Made by a program: the position numbers and the translations under genes | Shown here: in pieces, positions 46,641-59,900 of the stretch | How the letters are laid out: the number at the start of each line of letters is the position of its first letter | Position numbering within the stretch: the first letter of the stretch is position 1 | Origin: Pristionchus mayeri | Taxonomy: Eukaryota > Nematoda > Chromadorea > Rhabditida > Neodiplogasteridae | Direction of reading: 5' to 3' | Assembly: GCA_036245805.1 (NCBI GenBank) | Contig: BTRK01000005.1 | Location: forward strand, 8,246,001 to 8,310,000 | DNA length: 64,000 nucleotides | Notes under the pieces: generated by a model | The model's database searches: none | What the model saw: only the letters and a program-made list of their open reading frames with translations | What the model was told of the DNA's origin: nothing

Positions 46641-49600
46641 AAAGTCCAATTCTAGTGTTATGCACCTTGCGAAAGCTAAGGATATGACTGGCATGATAGG
46701 ATTGGTTTGGTTAGGTGGAAAAGCCCGGGAAGGTGGATGTAGGTCATAGAAGTCAGATGAATTTCGATCGTTTCTAAAACATGACGCAACTTAGCTATAT
46801 CACTAATACGTTTACAGAGATGATAGATAAACTTATGCTGTATATCGTGGAATAACTAAAATAATATTTTTATATAAATACAAGGTAAAAATCAATATAA
46901 AAATTGCGTCTGCAAATGCATCCGGGAAATAGTATAGAAAAAAAACGGTCAATTTGCATTTTTGCAAGCTCGGCACCGTGCAACCCACAATGCCTATGCT
47001 ACTTATATATTTAATTTTTCGTCCTTCCATATACGATTCTCTGCGCGTTTCAACTCGAATTCGAGTCGCTGCCATCTCTAATGAATTGAAGAATCTCGGT
47101 CCCTCGAAATACTCCTTCAACTCCCAATCATGCAATTTCCATGCTCTGCTCAGTCAACATTCATTGTAGTCATAAAATGGAGAGAACCAGATACGCCACT
47201 GTGGTTTAACTCTCGCGTGAATTTGTGACCTTCAATCGGGTCGAATTCAATGCCTATCGAACTGCGATGATGTTGAGAGCACTACATAAGAGGCTCTGGC
47301 TATATCTGATGTATATATATATATATTATCTACGCTCTACGGCGCAAAGAGAGACGAATAATTAATTATGTGATATGGTACAGTATGACTCTCCTCGCAC
47401 TGAGGAGGAAGGGCAATATTTGTGGGGGCGGGGGTGCAATAAAAGATCTAATCGACTGGTCTCATATGTCTTCGTCTGGTCTGATGGGAGGGATACCGAG
47501 GAGGAGGCACTCGGGCAGACCAGGTAGACTCTGCTCCGAGAACCAGTTTCAGAAGATCTCTATGGAGAGGGGCGAGGATGAGGGTAGGCGAAGAGATACG
47601 CTAAAGATGTCACTGGTTGGACTGGATAAGAAAAGTACGCGGAGAATTTTTTAAATGCAGAACGCCGACCAATTATTAGTGCATATTTCTCGTATTGAAT
47701 ATTGTTTGTTTATCGGGTGCAAGTTGAACCGTCCGACTTTCGCAAGTGGCCTGATAAGATAAGGAGTTTTGAGAGTTATTTCTTGATATCGACCAACAAC
47801 AGTGCTCTGCATCCTCTTCCTACCGTAACCTCCTTCTCTTTCAGGCATTCGATCGCCTCTATCTTTCATCGGAAGAGTCGATCTCTCTTGAATCGATGGT
47901 CACTTCTCTCGTTCCCGTATACTAGCAACTTCACATCTAGCAACCACACCTCATCGATATGGTCTAGTACGAGGGTTTTAAAATATTTTTTTTTTTAATC
48001 TGGCAATGAGCAAAAGCAAATCTTTTTATTTCTTCTATCTAATCTTCGTAAAAGCTGATCCCACTTGGCTTTCCAGTGGTCGAGGCAGACTCCTTCAGAC
48101 GGTGCCACTGAGTGGACGGTACTGCAGTATCTAGTGTCCTTCTTACCGGAGTCTAACCTGCTGCGCAGTTGATGGGTGAATCTGCTTTAATGTTGGAGAA
48201 GTGAGCGAAGAATCAATTACGTGCATTTTAATTGCGCAGCGTCCGGTGTGAAATCAAAACTTGACTGAAGTATGTAGAGGTCAATACAGTCTGAAACCGA
48301 GATGCATCGATATCTTTTGAAATTTTCCCAGTCGGCGAAGGTTTCACTATTGTTCACCAGTTTTGCTCTAGAGCATAGCTGTCCAGCACTGGCGCCGGCC
48401 TTATTTACCTGGCCTGTTCTACTGCTCAACCGTATCATTTGAATCTGCTTTGAAGAACAGTATCATTGTATTATAATTCTTAGACCGATCTACCATACCT
48501 GCTGTACTGCTCCCTCATTGATATCTGCTAGTGGCAGTGCTTGTTCCACAACCTTCTCAGTCAGTCTGGCTGCAATCTCATTTATACAAGACGTTAACTA
48601 GAAGGCATTTAGACGGGACTGAAAATATAATTTTGCGAAATTATTTGATGAAAACGTTTAAAAAATTGAAAAAAAATGATGAACCAATCGATATGAGAAC
48701 AATGTAGAGGACTCGGCAGATCGGTGATGCACATTTATATTTTATGCGCTGGATTTAGTTCACTAGCGTTGCAGCATCGATTTTCTGCTGAATATAACAA
48801 AATAATCGACACCACTGCACTTCATATCATCTATTACGCAACATCATACGTGCGAAACCTTACTTCCCCGATCAACCTAATAACTGCAGTGAAGTTGGTC
48901 TAGCCATCGCCAATTCCCCCAATTACTTCCATCGAGTGTTCACGAGAACGAGTTGTTGTTGCACCTGAAATGCGCAAGCATTAATACAAGGTTCAATAAT
49001 TATTCACAATATTGTGTTCCGTCGACTCGAAATTTTAGCAATTAAAATCTCTAATTTGAGTTTCAATCTAGCTTCATGTTCAGAAATATTCTACGCGCAA
49101 CAATCATTTCGGGTAATTCTTTCAAAAATTCAACATACCCACATCTAATCTCAACGCGCGATCATCCTGAATCTCCACATATTATTGCTATCTCGAGTTG
49201 GATGTCAACCAGTTACAACTGAATGAGCGAGTGTTTAATCTAGAATTTTGAAACAAAATCTCGTTAAAAATTAATGTGCCGCGAGCACTTCGGTTTCAGC
49301 GATACGATAAATTCAGCTTGGCCACGAGCGAAGTGATCCACGAGTGACAACAACTCTACGACCAAACTAGTCTTTAGCGTGGGTAATATCTGCCTGCAAG
49401 GGCCGACGTATAATGTAGCAGCTCCCCCGAATCTCAGGAAAAAAATTATAAAACCGGAGGAAAACGCATTGCACCTTCAGATTCCGAGGTTTTTCCATTG
49501 AATTTTGATTTTTCGAAGCATTCTCAAGTGTATTATACAATATCCATTACCTTGAATATTGCTTGTGACTATTGTTTTGGTTAATAATTTATATTTAACT

Positions 49601-49789
49601 ATTTTTCACAGATAAAAATCAAAATAATTGAACTCAGGAGAAATCGAAATGATGTAAGTAATTGATGAAGCACGAGCCCACTCTGAAGGTGCATGCGTGA
49701 TGTTAAGATCAACTCCTCACAAATGCTCGCTAATCTCTGCTCGAATGCAGCTAGGCTGGCATCTCCATTTTCGTCCTCTTCTATCTGAA
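46641..49789. other. Intergenic, no gene called
   Basis: Contains the coding-like repeat at 46990-47150 (see 39943), a TATATA tract near 47313-47325, a block at 47905-47960 similar to 25606-25660, and a GAAACCGAGATGC motif at 48293-48305. No exon with reliable splice sites. Confidence 0.45.
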
Positions 49790-49791
49790 TA

Positions 49792-50517
49792 TGACGCCGG
49801 TTGTGTAAGAATCGAACATCCCTGTGCAGGTCCTAGCACATCAATTTTTCGAAAACCTGTGGAAAGGGGTTATTGAGGGTGCTGATCATGATGGTCAACT
49901 TCATTTTGCGCCAGCTCGACCGGTTGAGCCAGGCTGCATGTCAGCTGCGCACCCCGCCCTATCCATAACTCGATAACCGGTTGATGAAAATTCATGAAAT
50001 TTGGACTGCTTTCAAATAAGCCCGAAAGGTGAAATTTGATAATAAATTAGCATTTTTTCATGAGTGGGAATTATTGGCCCATCCTCCATTACGTGACTTT
50101 TGGACATAGAGTGGCGATACAAAAATAGGTCTAGCAAAAAAGTGCCTACTTATAATTCCATACATAGCATACGAAAAATAATCCAGTGATCAAGGCGCAT
50201 CTTACTGTACCACTGTCGCTTTTGGCTCGAACTATATATTCGAGATCGAAATTTTTACTTAATTATTGTATCATGAAAAAATGCTAATTTATTATTCGGG
50301 CTTATTTCAAAGCAGTCCAAATTTCATGAATTTTCATCAACTGGTTATCGAGTTATGGATAGGGCGGCGTGTGCAGCCTACATGCAGCCTGACTCAACCG
50401 GTCGAGTTGGCGCAAAATGAAGTTTACCATCATGATCAGCACCCTCAACAAGTTTTCCACAAGTTTTCGGAAAATAGATGTGCCAGACCTTGTTTGATTC
50501 TTACGCAACCGGCGTCA
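49792..50517. repeat. Foldback element (TGACGCC termini, TA target)
   Basis: Ends TGACGCCGGTTGTGTAAGAA and the complement of TGACGCCGGTTGCGTAAGAA, bordered by TA (49790-49791 and 50518-50519). The arms share GGGTGCTGATCATGATGG and CTCGATAACCGGTTGATG blocks. Single-arm relatives lie at 21535-21960 and about 57570-57780. Confidence 0.88.
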
Positions 50518-52505
50518 TATGATATATTTGGTGTATTGGGCTCTTGATATTGACAAATAAGTTTCCATTGATATTTCGGAAGCGCTTGAAACCCAAATAA
50601 GCAGACCTAAAAAACTGATCTTGAAAAATTTCTAAATTGCTGACAAAAATCACATTTTCTTGAAGTTATCGATAGCTAGCGCAGTACCTAAACGTATGGG
50701 CTGATTTAAATTTGCTGGCATTGCTGTGACAGTCTTCCTGACAGACTACAATTATCAAATAAATACAATTGAAACCATTATTTAGCAAAATCACATGTCT
50801 ATTAAGCAAATTCGAATTATTATTACAAGCCAAACACTTCTCCCTCGATTTGACGTATAACGCATACCTGTAGCGAAGTCTGTCTGGTCATCGAGTATGC
50901 ATGAGCACACGTTGTTGTTGAACCTGCAACACAATTGAGTATCCGTTTGAACTGTATTTATTTCTGAAGTTCCCTAAAATTATGCACCATTACGAGCTCT
51001 AAACAAATTGTCGAACTTAACACACTATACGTATGTTGTTTGTTGTGTTTCAAGCATGTACTATATTCAAAAATATTCTATGGCGAGCAACAAACGAACG
51101 TCTTACATTAATTTACAATCATCAACTGCAGTTCCTTCTGCTAAGCATCGTCCACTCGTTGCTGCAGCATTTAACTTTGGGATACAATAGCCATCCTTAT
51201 AAATATATCGTAAGTTTGCAGATTGTATGTGTGGATACCTCTACCACACCTGTCCCCCTGTGAAGCACCTCACAACAAAACAGGGCGCCATATGTCCGTC
51301 TAGAGAGTGCACGAATGAAAATGTCGATACCAAAGCAATTGAGTTGAATTGGTTGTTCCAGTATTTTTCCAGTCACTAGGAACATCTGTGATTAGCGGTT
51401 AATACAAGACAGTTGGAGGTTCACGTCTAGCAATTATTTTGTCGATAAGTATGGAACAAAAACATGATTCTGAATTTTTAATTTTGAGAAACTGTATCTC
51501 TTGATACAGCTTTTCAAAAACATGCATAACTATCAGGACTGGAAAAAAATGCGAGCTTTTCATTTGCATATTTTCATCCCCAGACTTCGAAATTCAAGTG
51601 GCGAGGTGCAGTGGGATCATTTTCCAAAAATTGAACAGGTCTGCGCAAATGCGATCATTGAAATATTATTTTTAAAAAACAACTATAGCCGGTAGTGCTC
51701 GAGTTCTCAATTTTATTATTTGTTGTTCTTCGTCGCAGACACTGATCGACTACAGTTCACTCGAGCAGTTACAAGGTATGCTCGATTCATGAATGTTACA
51801 GGTGTAATCATTCTCTGATTAGATGCACAATCCACAGGTTTCTTCACAATTAAGCCCACTACTCTCGCCCACACAATTCGATACTAGAAGTGTGCAGGGA
51901 AGAGGCCATTGATGACCGAACTCGTAATCAAAATATTTGATTTTTATGCCCATACATATCGATCTCGGATCACATAGTGAGCACCTCCTGATCTTACGCA
52001 TATCGTGCACACTCCAATCACGTTGTAAATAATCCATGGCATCTGAGAAACCGATGCATGGGAAAATTGCCTTTTTTCGCTCTTATACCCACTGCTCAGC
52101 GTATTGCGCCAGTAGAATAATGGGGAGAGTGGAGCGAACAGACAGCAATATTTTTTCTGATATTAGTCCGACTTGGTGCCTCACCTCGAATCTCTATTTG
52201 GCGCTCTCCAGCTTCCAAGGGAAATTCCTCGTCAAAGGCGATCTCGTCTTCGAGGGAGTCAAGAGCGACGTACAACTAAAATACACGGCGCGTTAAGGCA
52301 GACCTTGAACGCACGCATCGCGCCCCTCTGCTCTCTCTCTAACACGGTGCAGTTAGAGTGCGCCCTCTCACCAGACTATTTATGCGAGCGCGCCCTCGGC
52401 CTACGAAACGAGGACTTATCCCTCTCGTTAACGACGCGATGCCCCGTTCAGTAACTCTCTCACTGAAAAATGGAATAAATGTTGGTGGTTCGAATAAATC
52501 GAGAG
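50518..52505. other. Intergenic, no gene seen
   Basis: Short open frames only. The frame at 52036-52296 (+) is composition-neutral and unsupported. Confidence 0.45.
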
Positions 52506-53160
52506 GGCTCTGTACCAATATGAGGGTCCCAATATTTCTGTACCAATATAAGGGTCCCAAAGTCTTTTGTACCATTATAAGGGTCCCAAAAATTTCTGTA
52601 CCAGTATATGGGTCCCAAATAAAATTTCGCCAATCAAAAAGTAATGTTGCGTCATAAATGTGTAATATCGTGTTTCAGATGTATGTAAAGGATATTTGAG
52701 TTTCCTTCGTAACTCGGCTCAAACTCATCCTAGAAGGCTAGGTACTTGGGTAGGCTATTTGAACCAGCTGGACGAACTTTTTTAAAGTTCCTACTTTTGA
52801 TATTTCATAACTTTTTTGTATCTAGGTAAACGGAACAGTCTCGTACACCACTCTCGTTAGCAAAGGTGACCACGGACATTGTTTTGTAGGCTGAGTGTGA
52901 GCCGATTTGAGAAGAGAACAACAATTCAGAGCAGGGTTTCTTTTACACACTTCACAAACACGGTGATGTATAGTTACGATGCAATATTACATATTGATGA
53001 CAGCAATTGAATTTTTTGGGACCCTCATAGTGGTACAGCTTACCTTGGGACCCTTATACTGGTACATAAATTTTTGGGACCCTTATATTGGTACAGCTTC
53101 CTTTGGGACCCTCATATTGGTACAGAATCCACATTGGGACCCTAATATTGGTACAGAGCC
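52506..53160. mobile_element. GG-element 2, non-autonomous, 8-bp TSD
   Basis: Flanked by ATCGAGAG (52498-52505 and 53161-53168). The ends GGCTCTGTACCAATAT are inverted and match over 16 bp. Arms are arrays of GTACCAATATAAGGGTCCC-type units (about four on the left, 52511-52620; five inverted on the right, 53017-53156). The interior of about 400 bp has no long frame. The array units overlap the terminal repeat itself, so the transposase-binding word is probably amplified. Confidence 0.92.
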
Positions 53161-53240
53161 ATCGAGAGCGAGGGAACAGTCATGTTACGCGTGTCTTTCA
53201 AGTATGTGCCTTCATTATCCGAACGAGCCGTGAAATAATA

Positions 53241-54483
53241 TCAGGCCTCTCACGAGAGAATCGGGACATTCTTGGTACAATCTAAAACAATCGATTTTGG
53301 TATATTAACAGCTCTGGGGGTAATCTATCGTCCAGAATCCGAATCCGGGTTGATCGGCTGCCTATCTCAATCCGCGGTTGCTGCAGCTCGCTGCAAAAAT
53401 TTGAGAGTCTCGCTTTGACGCCTCTGGAAAAAGGTTTAAAATCACTCCGATTTTGCTCAAAATTGACCAGTAGGCATAGCTTATGATGCTTTCTGACTTC
53501 CCCAATCGATTTTTTGGTAGATCAAAACATGACCTCTGGGCAGTTTTTGCTCCATAACTTTAACAGTTCGGAACACAAACAAACCAAACTTTTGCATCTT
53601 ATAGAGCTTTCAATTCTGCATCTACTTGAATTTTTGTGGATTTTTACCATGGGGTCTATCATGTTTCCCATACGAAAAACAACGAAATATTGCGGGGTGT
53701 GGCAGTCCGCTCATACTGAAAATCGCATATGTGTTTACGATTCGAACTCAATGATTGAGGGTTCGACCCCACATCGCGGGAAACATGTTTTGCATGCATA
53801 TTGACTACATTTGCATCATTTGCGACGATTTTTATACTTTGGTTCGCGCATCTCTTTCTACCGTATATAGGAAGGAACCTTCAGACAGCTGGGAAAAAAT
53901 AACAAATGATGAAAATGAAGTAAATACGCACGTAAAACATGCTTTCCGCGATGGGGGATCGAACCCTCAACCATTGAGTTCGAATCGTAAACCCATATGC
54001 GATTTTCAGTTTGAGCGGACTGCCACACCCCGCAATTTTTCATAATTTTTCGTATGGGAAACATGATAGACCCCATGCTAAAAATTCACAAAAATTCAAG
54101 TAGATGCAGAATTGAAAGCTCTATAAGATGCAAAAGTTTGGTTTGTTTGTGTTCCGAACTGTTAAAGTTATGGAGCAAAAACTGCCCAGAGGTCATGTTT
54201 TGATCTACCAAAAAATCGATCGGGGAAGTCAGAAAGCATAATAAGCTGTGCCTACTGGTCAATTTTGAGCAAAATCGGAGTGATTTGAAACCTTTTCCAG
54301 AGGCGTCAAAGCGAGACTCTCAAATCTTTGCAGCCAGCTGCAGGAACCGCGGATCGAGATAGGCAGCCGATCGACCCGGGTTCGGATTCTGGACGATATA
54401 ATACCCCCAGAGCTACCAAAACCTCAAAATTGATTGTACCAAGATATGGGCGTTTTGTCCTGAATATCTGGTGAGAGGCCTGA
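53241..54483. repeat. Foldback element, family A, with tRNA-like B boxes
   Basis: Ends TCAGGCCTCTCACGAGAGAA and its imperfect complement next to TA (53239-53240 and 54484-54485). Nearly perfect arms meet near 53850. Each arm contains GGTTCGACCCC or its mirror (about 53759-53770 and 53954-53965) after GATTCGAACTCAATG, words typical of the T-arm of tRNAs, so a tRNA-like fragment was captured. Mirror frames at 53514-53804 and 53858-54076 are not genes. Confidence 0.85.
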
Positions 54484-54485
54484 TA

Positions 54486-55534
54486 TAGTGTACAGCATAT
54501 GATTAATAATGTGAAGTTGGAGTATGAAAAAAAGAAAGTGGTTGAGGCGAAGAACTGCCACTGATTATCATTACCATTTTTTGGAGAATGTGATTTAAAG
54601 ATTCGCGAAGGAGATGTACAAATGTAATAACGAGATTATTCGCTTTGAAGAATTGGGAAATTGATCCCATCAATAACTGGTTTCGATATTCTATCAAGTT
54701 TCGATCATCTTACGGTGACAAGATCTCTTCCAGGTGCCTGACAAGGAAATGCTAACAATTTAATAAAACGCAACCTGAGGTAGTTCGATTATGCCTTCTC
54801 TCCATTATCTCCACTCTGCTACAAGGGCTGCAGTTGCACGCCCACTCTGTTCGGAGTCTCTTCAGAGCGACTCTGAGCAATAATATTATCTGTACTGATA
54901 ATTAAGCAAGAATTGCACTTTGATTCAACTTTTTCATGTTCTTCCGAGTATCAAGTATCCCATTTCAATGTTACATATGAGTGTAAACTGATGTGTTTTT
55001 TACATGCTTGAAAAAATTTAAAGATCAGTGATCACGAACAGCCTCTCACCTTGCTCACAACAATTCATACACAAACAATCGTTTGTTTATGTCTGCTGAC
55101 TATCTCCGGATTAGTGTCGTAACGCATCAGCCTGGAAGAACAAAGAAGATGACAAATGGTAAGGAATCAACAAGCGGAGGTTGTAGTACTTCCCATATTG
55201 TTAAAATTAAACAAGTTGGCTATGCACGTTTCACGTTTCTAGAACAGGAATTTAGATGCTCTGGGATCCCAGTTCTTCCCACTGGAGGATGCAAGGAAGA
55301 GGAAATGGGACAAGAAACCGGAAACAATTGACTCCGCATTTTAATAGATTCGCAGAATATATTCATATATGCAGAATATGCAGAATTTGAACAAACCAAG
55401 TGGATAGACCTTCTTCTAACCTCCAACGATATCCATACGCCAAGTTTAGTGAAAATCGATGACATAAAAATATTTCCTAGTAGCAAAAGCCGAGCGTTTT
55501 CCTACACTTTTACAGGAGACCCGTGATATGTTAG
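54486..55534. other. Intergenic, no gene seen
   Basis: No exon supported. The 82-codon frame at 55083-55331 lacks a recognisable domain. Confidence 0.45.
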
Positions 55535-56506
55535 CTTCAGTCCAAAGTACAAATTGTCGAATTTTGACATTTCGGAATGACTGATATCTCAAAACATGCG
55601 CACTATTATGGTGAGTGTATGTGCCAAGTTTCATAAGAAAAATATTTCAACTCTTCGTGAAAAATCGAAAATTCGTCATATTTTGCTAAAACTTCGTCAA
55701 AATAAGGTATTAATTCGTTCAGCTGGTTGGGTAGTAACACTTTTTATTTATGAATCGTGTAGCTCCAACTGATGACTAGCTAATAGGAGAAAACAAGGGA
55801 AATTGAAAATAGACAGTGCGAGAATTTTGTGAATAATGAATAAGTCAGTTCATGATGAAGTCAGTGGCCTACCGTAACCCACAATAGAATCAGAGGGTCA
55901 ATATTCTAGTGTTAGCCTACACACAGTAGTAGATAAGGGAAATCCCTCAGCATCAATATAATTTCGATATGCATCCGCGCGCGCCAGTGCGCTGATGTTT
56001 AATAACTATCGTAATCTCTCGATAATGTATAACATCAGCGCACTGGCGCGCGCGGATGCATATAGAAATTATATTGATGCTGAGGGATTTTCCTCATCGA
56101 CTACTGTGCGTAGGATAACTCTAGAATATTGGCTCTCTGATTCTGTTGTAGGGTACGGTAGGCCACTGACCATCATGAATTGACTTTATTCAAGTTGATC
56201 GAGCTTATTCACAAAATTCTAGCAACGTCTATTTTTAATTGCCATTATTTTCTGATATTAGCTAGTGGTCAGTTGGAGCTACACGATTCATAAATAAAAA
56301 AAGTATTAATACCCTACCATCTGAAAGAACTATTACCTCATTTTGACGAATTTTAAGCAAAATATGACGAATTTTCGATTTTTCGCGAAGAGTTTAAATC
56401 GGTTTCTTACGAAACTTGGCACATACACTCAACATAGTGCGCATGTTTTGAGATATCAGTCATTCCGAAATGCCAAAATTCGAAAATTTGCATTTTTGGA
56501 CTGAAG
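55535..56506. repeat. Foldback element with GC-rich core hairpin
   Basis: Outer arms begin at CTTCAGTCCAAA (55535) and end with the complement. The centre contains CGCGCGCGCCAGTGCGCTGATG (55977-55998) with its exact complement at 56031-56052. Frame 55995-56183 results from the fold. Confidence 0.8.
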
Positions 56507-56979
56507 TGTCGTGCACTTCTCAGCGCGCCATCTAGAACACTAAATAAGCCACGCCTGAGCTATGCTCACCGAGTACTACACTTATACACATTTAGGGCAA
56601 ATTTCATTTTTCCTACTTTGCCAAAGGTCTTCACAAATATGTTCACTCACTCAGATAGTATCTCTTAGTATTATCTGTCACGGCCCGTTAGAGAGTCCGA
56701 CGCGTCAAAAACCGCAACGCATGGCGAACGCGTGCGAAAGGGCGCGCGCTCATCTCTTGGTCATACTTTAGTATTTTCTACAATAATTTAGAAGTCTTTT
56801 AATATTTTTAATTATTTTTATTATTGCTTTACATCAATTCATTCGATGAATACATATTTATTTACAAGATTTGCATACTATTTAAGTAATAATTTCCACT
56901 ACGAGAATTTCAAAAGTTGATGGCTTCTAGATGAGTCGGAATTATGATGATATTAGAAACACAATTGAATATGTCATTT
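56507..56979. other. Intergenic, downstream of the next gene
   Basis: AT-rich. It is expected to hold the 3' UTR and polyadenylation signal of the - strand gene. No single AATAAA site can be assigned with confidence. Confidence 0.4.
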
Positions 56980-59900
56980 CTATGATAAGAAGAGAAGATA
57001 AGCTAGAACTAACAGCGAAAGGAGCTGCTCAGGAGGGTCGTGTCGATGAGTCATGAGGGAGAGGTGTTGAACCGACGCCCCATTGTTGAAGTAGACGGCA
57101 TGAGGACCATGCTGAACGCTCAGAGAACGATGGTCGAACTTGAAGCTGCAAGGGATGATGAAATAAGGGCAATTTCATCATGAAACACAAGAGGAATTGT
57201 AAATATACTTACTGAGTTTGTCCGTCCTTGCTGGGGGAGACACTGGAGAGAGAAGAACCACCAGAGGTCGACTTCGAAGTGTACGAAGTAGTGCGATAGG
57301 CAGGACGAATGTACGTCAGATGTACCTGCGATGAAGTGATTGAGATGGGGAGGGGAGAAATAACGAGAAACAAACCTTGTCCGTGCTGTCGTCAGACTGG
57401 GGCCTGCTGTGGGATCTGGGCTGATCATCTATCTGGCTATCCGAGGGGATCACGATCTTGGCGGGACGGCGTTGGACTGGGTTCTACAATAAAATAATTG
57501 AGATTATGAATTAATTAGAAGTGTTGCATAGACAATTGCCTAGAAATCGGACAATGTCTCAAGGGGTTTTGGCACACCATTTCTTTCGAAAAATTGGGAC
57601 AAGGGGTTTTCGAGGGTGCTGATCATAGTGGTATGCATTTTGTGCCATTCCGATCGGTTGAGCCAGGCTGCACATGCGCACTACCTACTATTCTAGTCAT
57701 AACTCGGGAACCGATGTTTGGAAATACTTGAAAAAGTGCTGGCATGAACCGTAGATGGAGTAGCAGTGGGAAGAAGATCTCCAGCTGGTTCTTCTCCTTC
57801 ACGAGATCTGCCAGATACACCATCGTGCATTCCATTGGAGGGGATGGAGCATGAGGAGTACCACCAGAGCCAGCAGAGTCAAATACCAAATTTTGCAAAG
57901 CTACAGTACCCAGATTACAGTAATGCGAGTTAAGGAAGTCGAAAGATGCATCTTGGGTTGATGTATACAGTCACGCCGGAAAGTCATGGGACACTTTTTG
58001 TATTTGTTGTAACTTTTTGCCCAGGAAATGGATCATTCTGGTACTCAGGCTTGATGTGCCAAATTCATTGGAAATTATGATCATGATGTTGGGGTATGAG
58101 GAAATTGCCCACATTATTGCACAGTGATGGCGCAATCACTATGCACTTTTTCAAAACGGCATTATTCTTACATAGATTTTTTTCCTGTTGGCCAAACTTT
58201 CCAAGATTGGAGATATGGCCGAGGCCTACCCATAATAAATTTTAGAAAATGCTGATCGGTCGCACATTTGTTGCAGCCTTGCTGCAAAAACAGGGTCTGA
58301 AATTCAGAACTCGGCTTCTAGGCATGCTAGAGACCCGTTCAAGACAACAAAATGATCACCATCACGAATCCAGATGATCCTGAGAATATAAAAACGATAT
58401 CTCAAAATTTGCCCTCAGGGCATGAACAAATCACGTTTTTGCATTACAATTTTTTGGACATCCATAACTTACCTACGGCGATCGTTAGGTATACTCGGGT
58501 CGAGAAACACCCTGTTTGCGTATTCTCGTCGTCTGCACTCTCTCGCCCATAGAGGTAAACAAGGTGTTTTCCGACCCGAGTATACCTCCGATAAACGATC
58601 GCCGCGGGCAGGAAAGATATCCAATCGCTCTTAAAAGTAGGAAATCAGTTCTTCAAAACATTTTGAACATTATCAGATAAAAAGCAGATTTTTTAGTCAA
58701 CTTTTCCTTAAAGTTATAGATGTCCAAAAAATTGTCATGCAAAAAAGTGATCCCTGAGGGCAAATTTTGAGATATCGTTTTTATATTCTCAGGATCATCT
58801 GGATTCATGATGGCGATCATTTTGTTGTCTTGAACGGGTCTCTAGCATGCCTAGATGCCGAGTTCTGAATTTCAGACCCTGTTTTTGCAGCAAGGCTGCA
58901 ACAAATGTGCGATCGAGCAGCATTTTCAAAAATTTATTCTGGGTAGGCCTCGACCATATCTCCAATCTTGGAAAGTTTGGTGAAAAATAGAAAATCTATG
59001 TAAGAATAATGCCGTTTTGAAAAAGTGCATTGTGATTGCGCCATCACTGTGCAATAATGTGGGCAATTTCCTCATACCCCAACATCATGATCATAATTTC
59101 CAATGAATTTGGCACATCAAGCCTGAGTACCAGAATGATCCATTTCCTGGGCAAAAATTTACAACAAATACAAAAAATGTCCCATGACTTTCCGGCGTGA
59201 CTGTACATCGTGTCACACATTCGTGTGGCATCATACTTGAGCGTCGAACATTATCTCGATCTACAAGGTTGGTCGCTGCCATGACCTGCGCACCGCCCAA
59301 TGTGCTGCTATATAGAGTACTCTAGATCGCTTTGGTAGGTTATTCAACATACCGTAAGATTCGCCGACCCCATAACTAACTTTTTCAATCAATAAATCAG
59401 GCGATTTCCGTCATTTAATGAAGCTATCGTATCCAGATTACGGTATTTTGAGTTATGGTAGTCCAAAATAGTGAGCAGAGTAACTGTAGTACATGTTGGG
59501 TACGGTACCTCGGGTTGATCCGGCTTGACCGCCACCCTCTCTTTTGACCCATGACCTATGGTTGCGCACTGCACAACATAGGCGCATCTACCACTGGACA
59601 TGTATGGACTGGGGTCTACTCCTGACACCACTATTGTTACCCCGATCTGGGCTTCTGCAGTAGTGCCCAACGAACAATGTTTCCTAGAAGCATACTAAAT
59701 AACCCCCTATTTGGATTTTGGTCATGGACCTAAGATGAAGGAGCCTTCGCAGATCCGTAATCAAAGCTTGGCCCTAAGAAACGCAATAAATAGATCGGAA
59801 GGAGGGACTGGAGGCCTCTTGTAGTCTTCTAGGCTCAAGTAACAAGCACTTACCATTAGCGGCGGCGACGGCGGAGCTTCTGCTGCAGCTCTGATGGAGG

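Noticed and set aside
53514..54076. Conserved frames with an apparent MGSIMFPIRK peptide
   Set aside because: Again mirror copies within a foldback; the surrounding sequence is not coding-like.
59389..59670. Extra exon of the serine-rich gene in the long intron
   Set aside because: A 60-nt candidate between splice-like sites does not repair the phase break.
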